Of a stretch of DNA of 7,294 nt, positions 1 through 7,285 are shown piece after piece. The translations under genes were made by a program, and so were the position numbers. The notes beneath the pieces were generated by a model. That model saw nothing but the letters and a program-made list of their open reading frames with translations, searched no databases and was not told where the DNA came from. The stretch's first letter is position 1; each line of letters begins with the position of its first letter. The stretch is taken from NCBI GenBank assembly GCA_041180805.1, contig JBEGQX010000267.1, forward strand, positions 1 to 7,294, read 5' to 3'. This DNA comes from JBEGQX01 sp041180805. Lineage in GTDB: Bacteria > Planctomycetota > Planctomycetia > Gemmatales > Gemmataceae.

Positions 1-1579
1 GCTGAGAAATCTTCCCATTTTCAAATGGCCACAAATAAATTGCATTATCCCGACCATCGGAAATAATCTGGTTGGCACCTGCCCAGGACAACGAAGTTAT
101 GGATGATTTGTGCGCAGACTCAAACTTTTGAACCATTTCCCCATTTGATGTCTTCCAAACATACATCAACCGGTCATCCCCGCAGGAAATGGCATATTCA
201 CCATCATTTGTAACAAGCACAGAATTTACATTCCCATTATGCCTGCCGCCACGGCACTCTCGAACCGGTTCTTTGATTTGATGAGGGTTGAAAAAGACCA
301 ATGACCCATCCGCCAATCCAACCGCACAAACGGCATTCTTTCCCTGATTGTTGGCAAGGGCCTTTACATGCGACTTAAACGGCATGTACCAAAGTTGGTC
401 TCCATTCGATGCACTCCAACCTCGTACGGTTTGATCCTCGCTCCCTGAAAGAATTATAATTGAATCACCCTTGCATACGCTCACACAGGAAACATCCAGC
501 AAATGCCCACGCAAAACAAGCTTTGGCTGTTCCGGCTGCGATGGCTCCACAATAACTTTGGAATCTCTTTGAATCGCCCTGGAGTCCTGGATTTCCACCA
601 AGCCCTCAACACGAAGACGGTTTCTATTTTGAACCTGCAAAACAGGTTCTAGATTTTTAATAGCCTCACCACGGCTTTTGTAAATCGCCTTGATAACACC
701 TGGAATGGTAGACCGTATTTCATGCATTTTCAGGGTAGTAACGGAGGCACTTAATTCCCGCTGAGATTGAACCACCAAGGACGCCTTTCCAAGTTCTTCT
801 TCAATATACCTTCTCCAGAAAAGCTCAGCAGAACGATAATCCTCTTCTGAACCTGCGCCTTTCTGCCTCAACAAAGCCTGCTGCTGAAAACGCTTGTGGG
901 CTTCATCCCTTGTTTTTTCACTGGCGCGCCGATCTGCTTCACTGGCATCCAATTTTGCGGCTCGAATGCTAAGATCATCCAAAGCAAGCACAGGATTCAC
1001 CAAACCAACCAATTGACCTTCATTAACCTCATCGCCAACTTCCAATTTAAAGAAAGTTTTGTTTTCATAATCCAAATAAACTTTACTAGGGGCCAAAGGG
1101 TCGCCTTCTTTCCAACGCCGGTAGATTTTTTCCGGACGGGAAGGGACTTTGATAATATTGGTGGATGGGACCTGTTCATCTTTTTCAATTTCCACCAATA
1201 AATAACCAATTCTTAGCTGAAATTGATCTTTGGTAGGAACATCGCGGTTTGGTTTCACATCAGTTCCGACAAAAAGAAGCTTACCTTCCTTTTCACTGGG
1301 AATTTCCTGCCTTTCAACAGCGTTAATTCTCGCGTTAGAAATCACAAGCGGCTGAAAAGCCAGTGGCTTGCCTGCAGGAGTGATCACAGGGCCATCGGTC
1401 TTTGATCCGAAAATTTCAACAACTCCGGTAACACTTGACTGGTTTGATACCGGCTGTTTTTCTATGACAACAGGCACCTGGGAAGCCACAACCTTGGTTG
1501 CAGTGGCTTTATTAATTTCATTTATTACCAGGCCACCAATCAAAATCATCAGAATAGGAATCACAATCCAGCGAAACAT
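1..1579 (-). CDS. HlyD-family periplasmic adaptor with WD40 repeats (3' end outside the window)
   Basis: This frame is open from an ATG at 1577-1579 to the window edge: 526 codons and no stop, so the C-terminus is missing. A clear Shine-Dalgarno (TAGGAG) lies just upstream. Residues about 4-20 form one hydrophobic N-terminal anchor. Residues 170-198 (VGDEVNEGQLVGLVNP at the end) are the first half of a lipoyl/barrel-sandwich domain. Residues 203-285 are charged and helical, as expected for the adaptor coiled-coil hairpin. Residues 287-318 (STIPGVIKAIYKSRGEAI) are the second lipoyl half, and 322-346 start the beta-barrel. WD40-type repeats follow: about 356-390 (GSEDQTVRGW), 404-431, 447-482 (CGDDRLMYVW) and 490-518 (SDGRDNAIYLW). 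HlyD proteins bridge inner-membrane transporters to the outer envelope, so the propeller is predicted to sit outside the cytoplasm and may bind a protein partner. It lies 62 bp after the GAF-HlyD gene, probably in the same operon. The adaptor call is firm; substrate and partner are unknown. Confidence 0.88.
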   Translation of the reverse strand, partial: MFRWIVIPILMILIGGLVINEINKATATKVVASQVPVVIEKQPVSNQSSVTGVVEIFGSKTDGPVITPAGKPLAFQPLVISNARINAVERQEIPSEKEGKLLFVGTDVKPNRDVPTKDQFQLRIGYLLVEIEKDEQVPSTNIIKVPSRPEKIYRRWKEGDPLAPSKVYLDYENKTFFKLEVGDEVNEGQLVGLVNPVLALDDLSIRAAKLDASEADRRASEKTRDEAHKRFQQQALLRQKGAGSEEDYRSAELFWRRYIEEELGKASLVVQSQRELSASVTTLKMHEIRSTIPGVIKAIYKSRGEAIKNLEPVLQVQNRNRLRVEGLVEIQDSRAIQRDSKVIVEPSQPEQPKLVLRGHLLDVSCVSVCKGDSIIILSGSEDQTVRGWSASNGDQLWYMPFKSHVKALANNQGKNAVCAVGLADGSLVFFNPHQIKEPVRECRGGRHNGNVNSVLVTNDGEYAISCGDDRLMYVWKTSNGEMVQKFESAHKSSITSLSWAGANQIISDGRDNAIYLWPFENGKISQ

Positions 1580-1600
1580 GGCTATCTCCTAAACAGGCGA

Positions 1601-1630
1601 TAATCAATTCTATACTTGATGCCAATCAAG
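1601..1630 (-). other. Small alternative hairpins in the spacer between the two adaptor genes
   Basis: CTTGAT (1615-1620) and ATCAAG (1625-1630) form a perfect 6-bp stem around a 4-base loop. The TTGAT at 1616-1620 can instead pair with ATCAA at 1603-1607, so the two stems exclude each other. Neither is followed by a T-run on the minus strand, so this does not look like an intrinsic terminator. It could be mRNA processing or stability structure between co-transcribed genes, or chance in an AT-rich spacer. Confidence 0.3.
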
Positions 1631-1641
1631 CGATTTAATCT

Positions 1642-3768
1642 TTAAAAGAAGAAAACAACTTTCTCGTAGAAGAATTCCCACAAACCATAAAACAGGGAAT
1701 ACCCCATTCTTTCGTTACCACAAAGGATTTTTGCATGGACATCGGTGCCAGTTAGCAACAACTCTTTGGGCAATACATACTCTACCGGAATTCCATTTCC
1801 ATTAAGCCTCACCGAGGCGGTAACCACGGGAGCAGCTTCCATTCCATCCGTTTTTTCCGGTGTTGCCTCGCCACCAACCTTCGATCTGGGCAATTTACCC
1901 ATAAATTTTCTTGTGGGATCACTTCGAACGATAAATATCACATCGAGCTCATCCGTATTGAGTCGCTCGAACCCTCTTAAGACCTGACCAATATGCTCCT
2001 GGGGAATTTTTAATTCCAACTCCCAAGGCCCATCGACCGCCCCCAAACGCAACAATTCCTCAGATGGTTTTACTGCCCGATTTGTCAAACTTTCCTGAAA
2101 AGCGGTACTAAGGACCATCCATTCCTTCTTACCAACCTTAAGATTTTCTTGGGCGGTAAAATTAGGTGCTTTCAGAAAGAAAAAACCCTCCCTGTTAGGC
2201 TGAGAATCTGCGTTCGCCCGCTTTATAAGGGACTCCAATTCTTTTTCCTTACTTTGGCGCAATATCTTGGCTTTTTCAGCCTCAACCAGACTGGAAAGCC
2301 TTTCTGTCTCGTTGCCTTTGTTGGACCGTTGTTCCCACATCAGCGAATCCCTGTTCGCGTATTGGATATCCTTGCGATAGGTGCGGATTTCCTTTTCTAA
2401 CTGGGCGTCATGCATCACCCCAAGAGACCGATTTTCCGAAACAAGTTCGCCGGGCTGCACAGCAAGCTCTTTGACAATTCCTTCCACTGGAGAGTAAAGC
2501 TTGCGCTTAATTTCAGGCTGCAAATGCCCAACACTATCCATCTTGAGCGGATAGGGAACAAACCAAAGTAAAGCGAGCAAAAGGACTATCCCAAATGCAA
2601 CAGCCACAGCAATAGCCTTGGCAGCACCACCAAGGCCTTCCTGCAACTTGGCAATGGGCATCCACAAAAAGCGCATGGGTATCCGCTTATGCTGGATGGA
2701 GTTGTACAAAGCCGGGCAAGAATGCCGTCCAACAACATCCAACCTTGCAATCATCTGCTGGGGATCCGCCGGTGGGTCAAAGGATTCCATAATAAGGATG
2801 GAACGATAGGGCTTTTTCTTATCCTTATCGCGGTCATCCTTTAAAGGCAAAGCCACCAGCAACTTACTACCGCTTTCCGCAAGGTAGGCATCAAGAGCTT
2901 CCAGTATTTTCGGGGGCAAACTTTCGTCTTTGTTACCGGTAAACACCAGCTTTTCGCCCCATTCAACCACCCTTACGGCAAGTTTCTGCATCAAACGTAC
3001 AAGATTGGACCTTCGCTCAATGACATCGGCACCAGAAATAGCCTCTATGATTGGTTTCCCTGCATAACGAACACCAACACTCAACCGATCGCAATTAACA
3101 AGTCTTCGACCATCATTCGCAACCTGAAAAGCTACCTCCACAGGGTCAAGGCTGGCCTGCACCTGGCGGGAAAAATTTTCCACCTGTGTCCAAATCTGCT
3201 GCTGGCCAAGCATCAGACCAAGCATCTGATTACGCTGGTAGCGAGTAGCCAAATCAGCCATCAGCGAGATGTATTGCATGAACCCTGGAACAGCATTCAT
3301 AGCCCTTCCAGCACCCTGAAACACCTGGATTATCCCTGTTAATTGGTTGTTCAAAAGGATGGGAACCAACAAAAGCAAATAATCTGTGGGATTTCCGGCG
3401 CCAGTTTTGCCGTGTTCATCTGCAGCAAGGCCACTGTGAGGCAAGAGAACCACTTGCCTGGGATTCACAACTACCTGTCGAAGCAATTCTTCATGACTTG
3501 CCCTGGACTCTTCGGTTTTATCTATGCCAACTTCTTTAAGATTAATCTGATATTGTAGTTGCAGGTTTCCCTGGGTTGTTTTGGTCCAAAGTGCTCCAAC
3601 AGGTGCCGCCAATGATTCCAGGAGTTTCTTTAAAAGCTCTCCGTAAAAAATCCCGGGAGGAACATCGGAATCACATAATTTGGAGATTTCCTCAAGCCTT
3701 TGACTTAATCTTTTGCGTTCCAAGTCCAAGGCTCTAGGATCAACTTGTGGTTCTGGCGCGGTACTCAC
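1642..3768 (-). CDS. GAF-domain / HlyD-family membrane adaptor protein
   Basis: This is a 708-residue protein. It starts at a GTG (3766-3768): an in-frame TGA lies three codons upstream (3775-3777), the next Met is residue 163, and AAGGTGAT gives a plausible ribosome site. Residues about 28-180 and 190-360 look like two GAF-type sensor domains; the second holds VANDGRRLVNCDRLSVGV, typical of the GAF core. Residues 383-406 are a single strong membrane segment. Residues 420-452 (LYSPVEGIVKELAVQPGELV) are a lipoyl-type half-motif, 455-515 is a charged helical coiled coil, about 565-577 resumes the lipoyl domain, and 581-685 is an adaptor beta-barrel. The second lipoyl half looks degenerate. The inferred topology is cytoplasmic GAF region, one membrane pass, then periplasmic adaptor. 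That would couple an internal signal or a binding partner to an envelope export or processing complex. It is followed at 62 bp by a second adaptor, so the two probably work together. The GAF ligand is unknown, and no kinase or cyclase output domain is present. Confidence 0.88.
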   Translation of the reverse strand: MSTAPEPQVDPRALDLERKRLSQRLEEISKLCDSDVPPGIFYGELLKKLLESLAAPVGALWTKTTQGNLQLQYQINLKEVGIDKTEESRASHEELLRQVVVNPRQVVLLPHSGLAADEHGKTGAGNPTDYLLLLVPILLNNQLTGIIQVFQGAGRAMNAVPGFMQYISLMADLATRYQRNQMLGLMLGQQQIWTQVENFSRQVQASLDPVEVAFQVANDGRRLVNCDRLSVGVRYAGKPIIEAISGADVIERRSNLVRLMQKLAVRVVEWGEKLVFTGNKDESLPPKILEALDAYLAESGSKLLVALPLKDDRDKDKKKPYRSILIMESFDPPADPQQMIARLDVVGRHSCPALYNSIQHKRIPMRFLWMPIAKLQEGLGGAAKAIAVAVAFGIVLLLALLWFVPYPLKMDSVGHLQPEIKRKLYSPVEGIVKELAVQPGELVSENRSLGVMHDAQLEKEIRTYRKDIQYANRDSLMWEQRSNKGNETERLSSLVEAEKAKILRQSKEKELESLIKRANADSQPNREGFFFLKAPNFTAQENLKVGKKEWMVLSTAFQESLTNRAVKPSEELLRLGAVDGPWELELKIPQEHIGQVLRGFERLNTDELDVIFIVRSDPTRKFMGKLPRSKVGGEATPEKTDGMEAAPVVTASVRLNGNGIPVEYVLPKELLLTGTDVHAKILCGNERMGYSLFYGLWEFFYEKVVFFF

Positions 3769-3959
3769 AGCAAATCACCTTAAGAAAGGTAAATATTCAA
3801 CAATCCAATAACTAATTGTATCTAAGCACAATAACCAAAGATAGTTAACTTGAAGCAAAGGTTACAAAAAACAAAGAATACAAAGCTCCAACAACAGCAT
3901 AAACAGACCACAACTGTAAAATTGGGATGTCTGGGATATTTAAGCGGGCGTAAAAACTC

Positions 3960-4343
3960 TTAGGCTGCAATTTTTTGAGGATTTGAGGAATTTTCATTCT
4001 CTTTATCCTTAGTTCGGGAAACCAAGGATTCCAATAATTCCAAGCTTGTAGCATTCGGTGTTGGAATACAATCTTCCAGATTTGAACTAGCAAGCAGCTG
4101 AAAACAACCAGAATTCGTTTTCCTTTTGTTCCACAAACATACGATTTTCGATAAAACTCTGGCCTTCTCAATAAGTTTTTTCACTTCAATATCAATGACA
4201 CTTTTCCCAAGGGATTGCTTACCCAGTCTTTCGATCGAATCCACCAACCAATCCAACAAAATCTTAGATTCGGAATCATCCAAGTCGGCAGTCAAGCGCT
4301 CCCTTCGGAGCATCGTCACAATAACTTGTTTTATGTCCACCAT
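3960..4343 (-). CDS. Small hypothetical protein, 127 residues
   Basis: I do not recognise this protein. I chose the ATG at 4341-4343, with GGATGG about 7 bases upstream; a TTG at 4356-4358 would add five residues. It has no signal peptide or membrane segment. The first half is predicted largely helical and charged (DDSESKILLDWLVDSIERLG, then VKKLIEKARVLSKIVCLWNK); the middle has scattered cysteines, and the last 20 residues are Lys/Glu/Asn/Ser-rich and probably disordered. It is likely soluble and cytoplasmic, perhaps a small helical binding protein, but no function can be assigned. It lies 80 bp after the metallopeptidase and 191 bp before the GAF-HlyD gene, on the same strand, so it could be the last gene of the first group. 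Support for its being real is the frame length, the amphipathic-helix composition and the absence of a better frame here; an overlapping frame at 3845-4171 looks worse. Confidence 0.62.
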   Translation of the reverse strand: MVDIKQVIVTMLRRERLTADLDDSESKILLDWLVDSIERLGKQSLGKSVIDIEVKKLIEKARVLSKIVCLWNKRKTNSGCFQLLASSNLEDCIPTPNATSLELLESLVSRTKDKENENSSNPQKIAA

Positions 4344-4423
4344 TTCCGACCCATCCAAATAAGATCCATGAATAAGCTTGCTATAACAAATTCAAATTTC
4401 ATGGCAATCCCATTTGATTCTGC

Positions 4424-6193
4424 CTAATTAGACAGATTTAGCTGATCAAAAACTAACGCAGGCAAAAATTTCAGCGGCATGGTTCCGTGATTTAGCACCG
4501 CATGGTGATATTCATTTAACTTAAATTGATTCCCCATTTTATCCTGAATCTGTGTTCTCAATTTTTTGAAGAACAAAGCTCCTGCATAATACGTTGATAA
4601 CTGACAAGAGGACTGTTTTGCCCTGATAATCTTTCCAAGAGCCTCCCCTTTTGTCTGAAAGGCTTTTTCCACAAGCAAAGTCATTGCCTGCTCATCTGTC
4701 ATATTCTTACAATGCATTTCGTGATCCAAAACAGAATTTGCAATTGCCCGCAAATACCATTTCAACTGATGCAACCTCAGGGCTAAATCCTGTTCCCCAT
4801 ACCCTTCATAAAGCATCATCTTTTCACAATAAACCGCCCAACCTTCGGCAAAAACTCCTGAAGACAAAACCCGGCGAATTTTAGAAGGATGCCTATTTGA
4901 ATATTCCAATTGAACATAGTGCCCCGGGTAAGCTTCATGGATTGTTAAAATCTGAAGCATGTAACGGTTATATTCACGCATAAAGCTCAGGGATGTTTGT
5001 TCATCCCAGTTGGAAGGTGGCGGACTTATCGCATAAATACTTGAAGCCTTTGAATCTAATGGCGGCGCATTATTTAAGTAAGCCACCGAGTTTCCACGTT
5101 GAAACTCTGGCATTTCCACAATCTGGCAACGATCAGGTTTTGGCAAATCAAGAATATTTGCCTTCTCAATGAACTTTCGTATTTGCTCCACACCTTTTTT
5201 GGTATCTGAGAGAAGTTCGTCAGGCTTGCCAGAGTTATCTGCAAGCTTTTCCAAAACCCGCCTGATCACCATTCCGCGATTTGCAACCGTATCGGCAGGG
5301 AAAGGCGTGGCGGGAAAAAGCTTGCTCCACAACTGCCTTGCAATAACGTACATTTCGTTGGTAACTAGCTCTATATCCCCCAAGGCGGAAGAGTAAAGTT
5401 CATCAGCAGAGATGTCGGTCATCAGCTCTGACACTAGTTTTTCGCAAAACTTTTTCTTTCCAACTCGCCAGGATTCCTTCTCGGGGTTTGGTTTTACTTT
5501 TTCCAGAAAATCCTGATAGGCCTCCAGGTTTGGTATGACCTTGTTTGTTTCGTCCAGTAAAAGCTTTTTGGAATCAGCATTTTTAACAAAATCACCGATG
5601 CCCGATTTATAGAAACGAATTGAGCCTTTATTCTGAGAAATAGCCGTTTTGAGATGAGGTTCGTGCGGTTGATGAATATTTTTCATTGCCGCCGCAAGAA
5701 CTGACGGAACTTTCTTTACTCGTTCAGCAAGCTTTTCCACGATAACTTTTTCGCTAATTGTGGATTGGGTCAGCGGAAGGAACAGGGCATCTGAAATATA
5801 TTCACTATAAATTCTCGGGTCTTCAACATATGGCTTGGAGTTCACATATAGCCATTCATTCCTATCAAAATATTCCTGAATGATTTTGAAATCAACAAGG
5901 CCAGACTTTGAAAGCTTTGATGGATCAATAGCCTTGTTCAAAGTTTGACGAGAGACTTTTGATTGCTTGTTCCAATCCGCCTGATTTTCTTTGGAGGGAA
6001 CTTCCAGCAAATGATCCCACCTGTGATCTCCGAGGCGGGTTGCATCCAGCGGACGCCTTTGGAATTCCTCCTCAAGGAATCGATCGAACCATTTGGCTAA
6101 TTTTTGATCCTCATTGAAATCTACCTGCCAAGCCGAAATTAAACCTGAAAAAAGAACCAACCCAACAACAACGCTCGCCAAAAAACATTTCAT
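4424..6193 (-). CDS. Secreted DUF885-family zinc metallopeptidase
   Basis: This 589-residue protein belongs to the DUF885 (PF05960) family, related to M32-type carboxypeptidases and predicted to be zinc-dependent peptidases. The start is the ATG at 6191-6193, and residues 1-21 form a classic signal peptide (short basic start, hydrophobic core, likely cleavage after ISA), so it should act outside the cytoplasm. The catalytic signature is at 419-428 (HEAYPGHYVQ), with His419, Glu420 and His425. It is followed by FAEGWAVYCE (448-457), where Glu450 is the probable third zinc ligand, by DHEMH (490-494), and by the C-terminal NHGTMPLKFLPA block typical of the family. Length and motif order are normal, so it appears intact. 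Many family members have HEAxPGHH where this one has Tyr426. It starts 18 bp after the ATP-grasp stop, which suggests co-transcription; its own ribosome site (AGAGAT) is weak, so translational coupling is possible. The substrate is unknown; peptides are the default guess. Confidence 0.9.
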   Translation of the reverse strand: MKCFLASVVVGLVLFSGLISAWQVDFNEDQKLAKWFDRFLEEEFQRRPLDATRLGDHRWDHLLEVPSKENQADWNKQSKVSRQTLNKAIDPSKLSKSGLVDFKIIQEYFDRNEWLYVNSKPYVEDPRIYSEYISDALFLPLTQSTISEKVIVEKLAERVKKVPSVLAAAMKNIHQPHEPHLKTAISQNKGSIRFYKSGIGDFVKNADSKKLLLDETNKVIPNLEAYQDFLEKVKPNPEKESWRVGKKKFCEKLVSELMTDISADELYSSALGDIELVTNEMYVIARQLWSKLFPATPFPADTVANRGMVIRRVLEKLADNSGKPDELLSDTKKGVEQIRKFIEKANILDLPKPDRCQIVEMPEFQRGNSVAYLNNAPPLDSKASSIYAISPPPSNWDEQTSLSFMREYNRYMLQILTIHEAYPGHYVQLEYSNRHPSKIRRVLSSGVFAEGWAVYCEKMMLYEGYGEQDLALRLHQLKWYLRAIANSVLDHEMHCKNMTDEQAMTLLVEKAFQTKGEALGKIIRAKQSSCQLSTYYAGALFFKKLRTQIQDKMGNQFKLNEYHHAVLNHGTMPLKFLPALVFDQLNLSN

Positions 6194-6211
6194 ATTGATC
6201 TCTGTTCTATT

Positions 6212-7243
6212 TCAAAGAATTAGTGAACTGCCTTTTTTGTCGAAAGATATTGTCCTTTCGATAGGCCAAAAGATACCTTTTTCTTCCATATTAAGCCATA
6301 ATTTTGCCAAGTTGTTGTTTGGAAGGCCTTTGCGTGCCCCTAAATACGAGGTTGTTAAACGGGGATTTATTTCCAAAACATAATCTTCCTCACCATTCTC
6401 GTTGTGTCCCAAAATTAAATCGACCCCAGCCCAGTACTCCAAGCCCGGGAAATTTTTTAACGCTGGCCCGGCAAGTCGATTGGCCCGATCATGTAAATGT
6501 TCAGACAATGGCATTTTGCCACCTTGATATTGAATAGTTTCTTCACCGGAGATTATTTGAAACCCTGATATTATTGGGAGTGTTATTCCGGCATGAGAAA
6601 AGAAGCAAATACTACCCGGTTGTCCTTCGATCCAGGGTTGCACTAAAAAGGCTTCTTTGTTTTGCAAGCAGCCGTAAGAAGAAACATGTTTCCAGCTTTT
6701 TTCGTCTTTAATCTTGAAGGTATTTGCGGCTCCAGCGCCATCAATCGGTTTAATAACCCTTGGAAAAGGCAATTCTAGAAACCCTTTTTCATCCGCTAGT
6801 GAAAAAGTAGGCGGGGTTAATACACCCGCTTTTTTGAGTATCTCAGCGGTTTGGAGTTTATTTGATGTTAAAGCTACCGAATGCAAACTCGCATTAAGGA
6901 CTTTTGCATCTGCATTTTGAGCCTGTTTTATTCTTTCATGCAAAATACTTTCACATTCAGGAGCCACCACCACAATCTTGTCAGTCTCACAAAGGTTTTT
7001 TTGAAACATATCAGGTTTAAATTCCCCTTGAACGGGGATGAGTTCACAACCCTGTGGAGGATTTACTTTTGCTGAATGTGCAGTGTTGATAAACAGGCAT
7101 GTTTTAACACCAGATATTCGGCCAAAATCTTCAGCTAAAGCTAAAATCATGGCCATACCTTCGTCCGCCAATTCTTGAATAAGGCCCTTATTGGCATCTA
7201 GAGGGTTGGCGGTACACTCCTCGTAAAGATAGATTCGCTGCAT
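6212..7243 (-). CDS. ATP-grasp ligase, MfnD-like (COG1821 type)
   Basis: This 343-residue protein has an ATP-grasp fold. The start is the ATG at 7241-7243 with GGGGAAG just upstream. The N-terminus (LYEECTA, then ELADEGMAMILALAEDF at 24-40) resembles tyramine-glutamate ligase MfnD and its relatives. A pre-grasp helix with Lys129 (SNKLQTAEILKKAGV) is followed by the nucleotide-binding VIKPIDGAGAANTF (163-176), the hinge LVQPWIEGQPGSI (200-212), GVDLILG (273-279) and the metal-binding VLEINPRLTTSY (289-300; Glu291, Asn293, Arg295). All key ATP-grasp residues appear present, so it should be an active carboxylate-amine ligase in the cytoplasm. MfnD joins glutamate to tyramine in methanofuran synthesis, and bacterial relatives occur with tetrahydromethanopterin/methanofuran C1 genes. 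A role in making a C1 carrier is therefore a reasonable inference, but no other C1 gene is visible here. It precedes the DUF885 gene by 18 bp. The ATP-grasp call is firm, the substrate tentative. Confidence 0.85.
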   Translation of the reverse strand: MQRIYLYEECTANPLDANKGLIQELADEGMAMILALAEDFGRISGVKTCLFINTAHSAKVNPPQGCELIPVQGEFKPDMFQKNLCETDKIVVVAPECESILHERIKQAQNADAKVLNASLHSVALTSNKLQTAEILKKAGVLTPPTFSLADEKGFLELPFPRVIKPIDGAGAANTFKIKDEKSWKHVSSYGCLQNKEAFLVQPWIEGQPGSICFFSHAGITLPIISGFQIISGEETIQYQGGKMPLSEHLHDRANRLAGPALKNFPGLEYWAGVDLILGHNENGEEDYVLEINPRLTTSYLGARKGLPNNNLAKLWLNMEEKGIFWPIERTISFDKKGSSLIL

Positions 7244-7254
7244 ACTTCCCCAGA

Positions 7255-7285
7255 AATAAAAATAGCCAGGTTATCCCTGGCTATT
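7255..7285 (-). terminator. Intrinsic terminator-like hairpin just upstream of the ATP-grasp gene
   Basis: AATAGCCAGG (7261-7270) and CCTGGCTATT (7276-7285) form a perfect 10-bp stem with a 5-base loop. Read on the minus strand, the stem runs straight into TTTATTT (7260-7254), the layout of a rho-independent terminator. On the plus strand no clear T-run follows, so it acts mainly for minus-strand transcripts. It probably ends a gene lying beyond the window. Only 11 bases separate the T-run from the ATP-grasp start codon, so the hairpin could also lie in that gene's 5' leader and act as an attenuator. Confidence 0.7.

Noticed and set aside
896..1592. Several plus-strand open frames opposite the HlyD-WD40 gene
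   Set aside because: They are antisense to a gene with clear lipoyl, coiled-coil and WD40 motifs, overlap one another, and show no recognisable domains.
3815..3820. A TACAAT -10-like element on the minus strand, 47 bases before the GAF-HlyD start
   Set aside because: No convincing -35 element lies at 16-18 bases, and such hexamers are common in AT-rich spacers. A promoter in the 191-bp gap is plausible from gene layout, but this site cannot be defended.
3845..4171. A minus-strand frame of 108 codons overlapping the small hypothetical gene, ending in a hydrophobic stretch that could be a membrane segment
   Set aside because: Most of it is an out-of-frame shadow of the 3960-4343 gene, with many Trp, Lys and Arg residues in an implausible mix. 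The hydrophobic tail comes from a T-rich spacer, and no good ribosome site precedes its start.
4366..4404. An inverted repeat, CCATGAA ... TTCATGG, between the metallopeptidase and the small hypothetical gene
   Set aside because: The arms are only 7 bp with a 25-base loop and no T-run follows, so it is neither a convincing terminator nor an operator.
6241..6260. CGAAAG ... CTTTCG inverted repeat near the 3' end of the ATP-grasp gene
   Set aside because: It lies inside the coding sequence, has a 6-bp stem and no T-run, and reads as ordinary codons.
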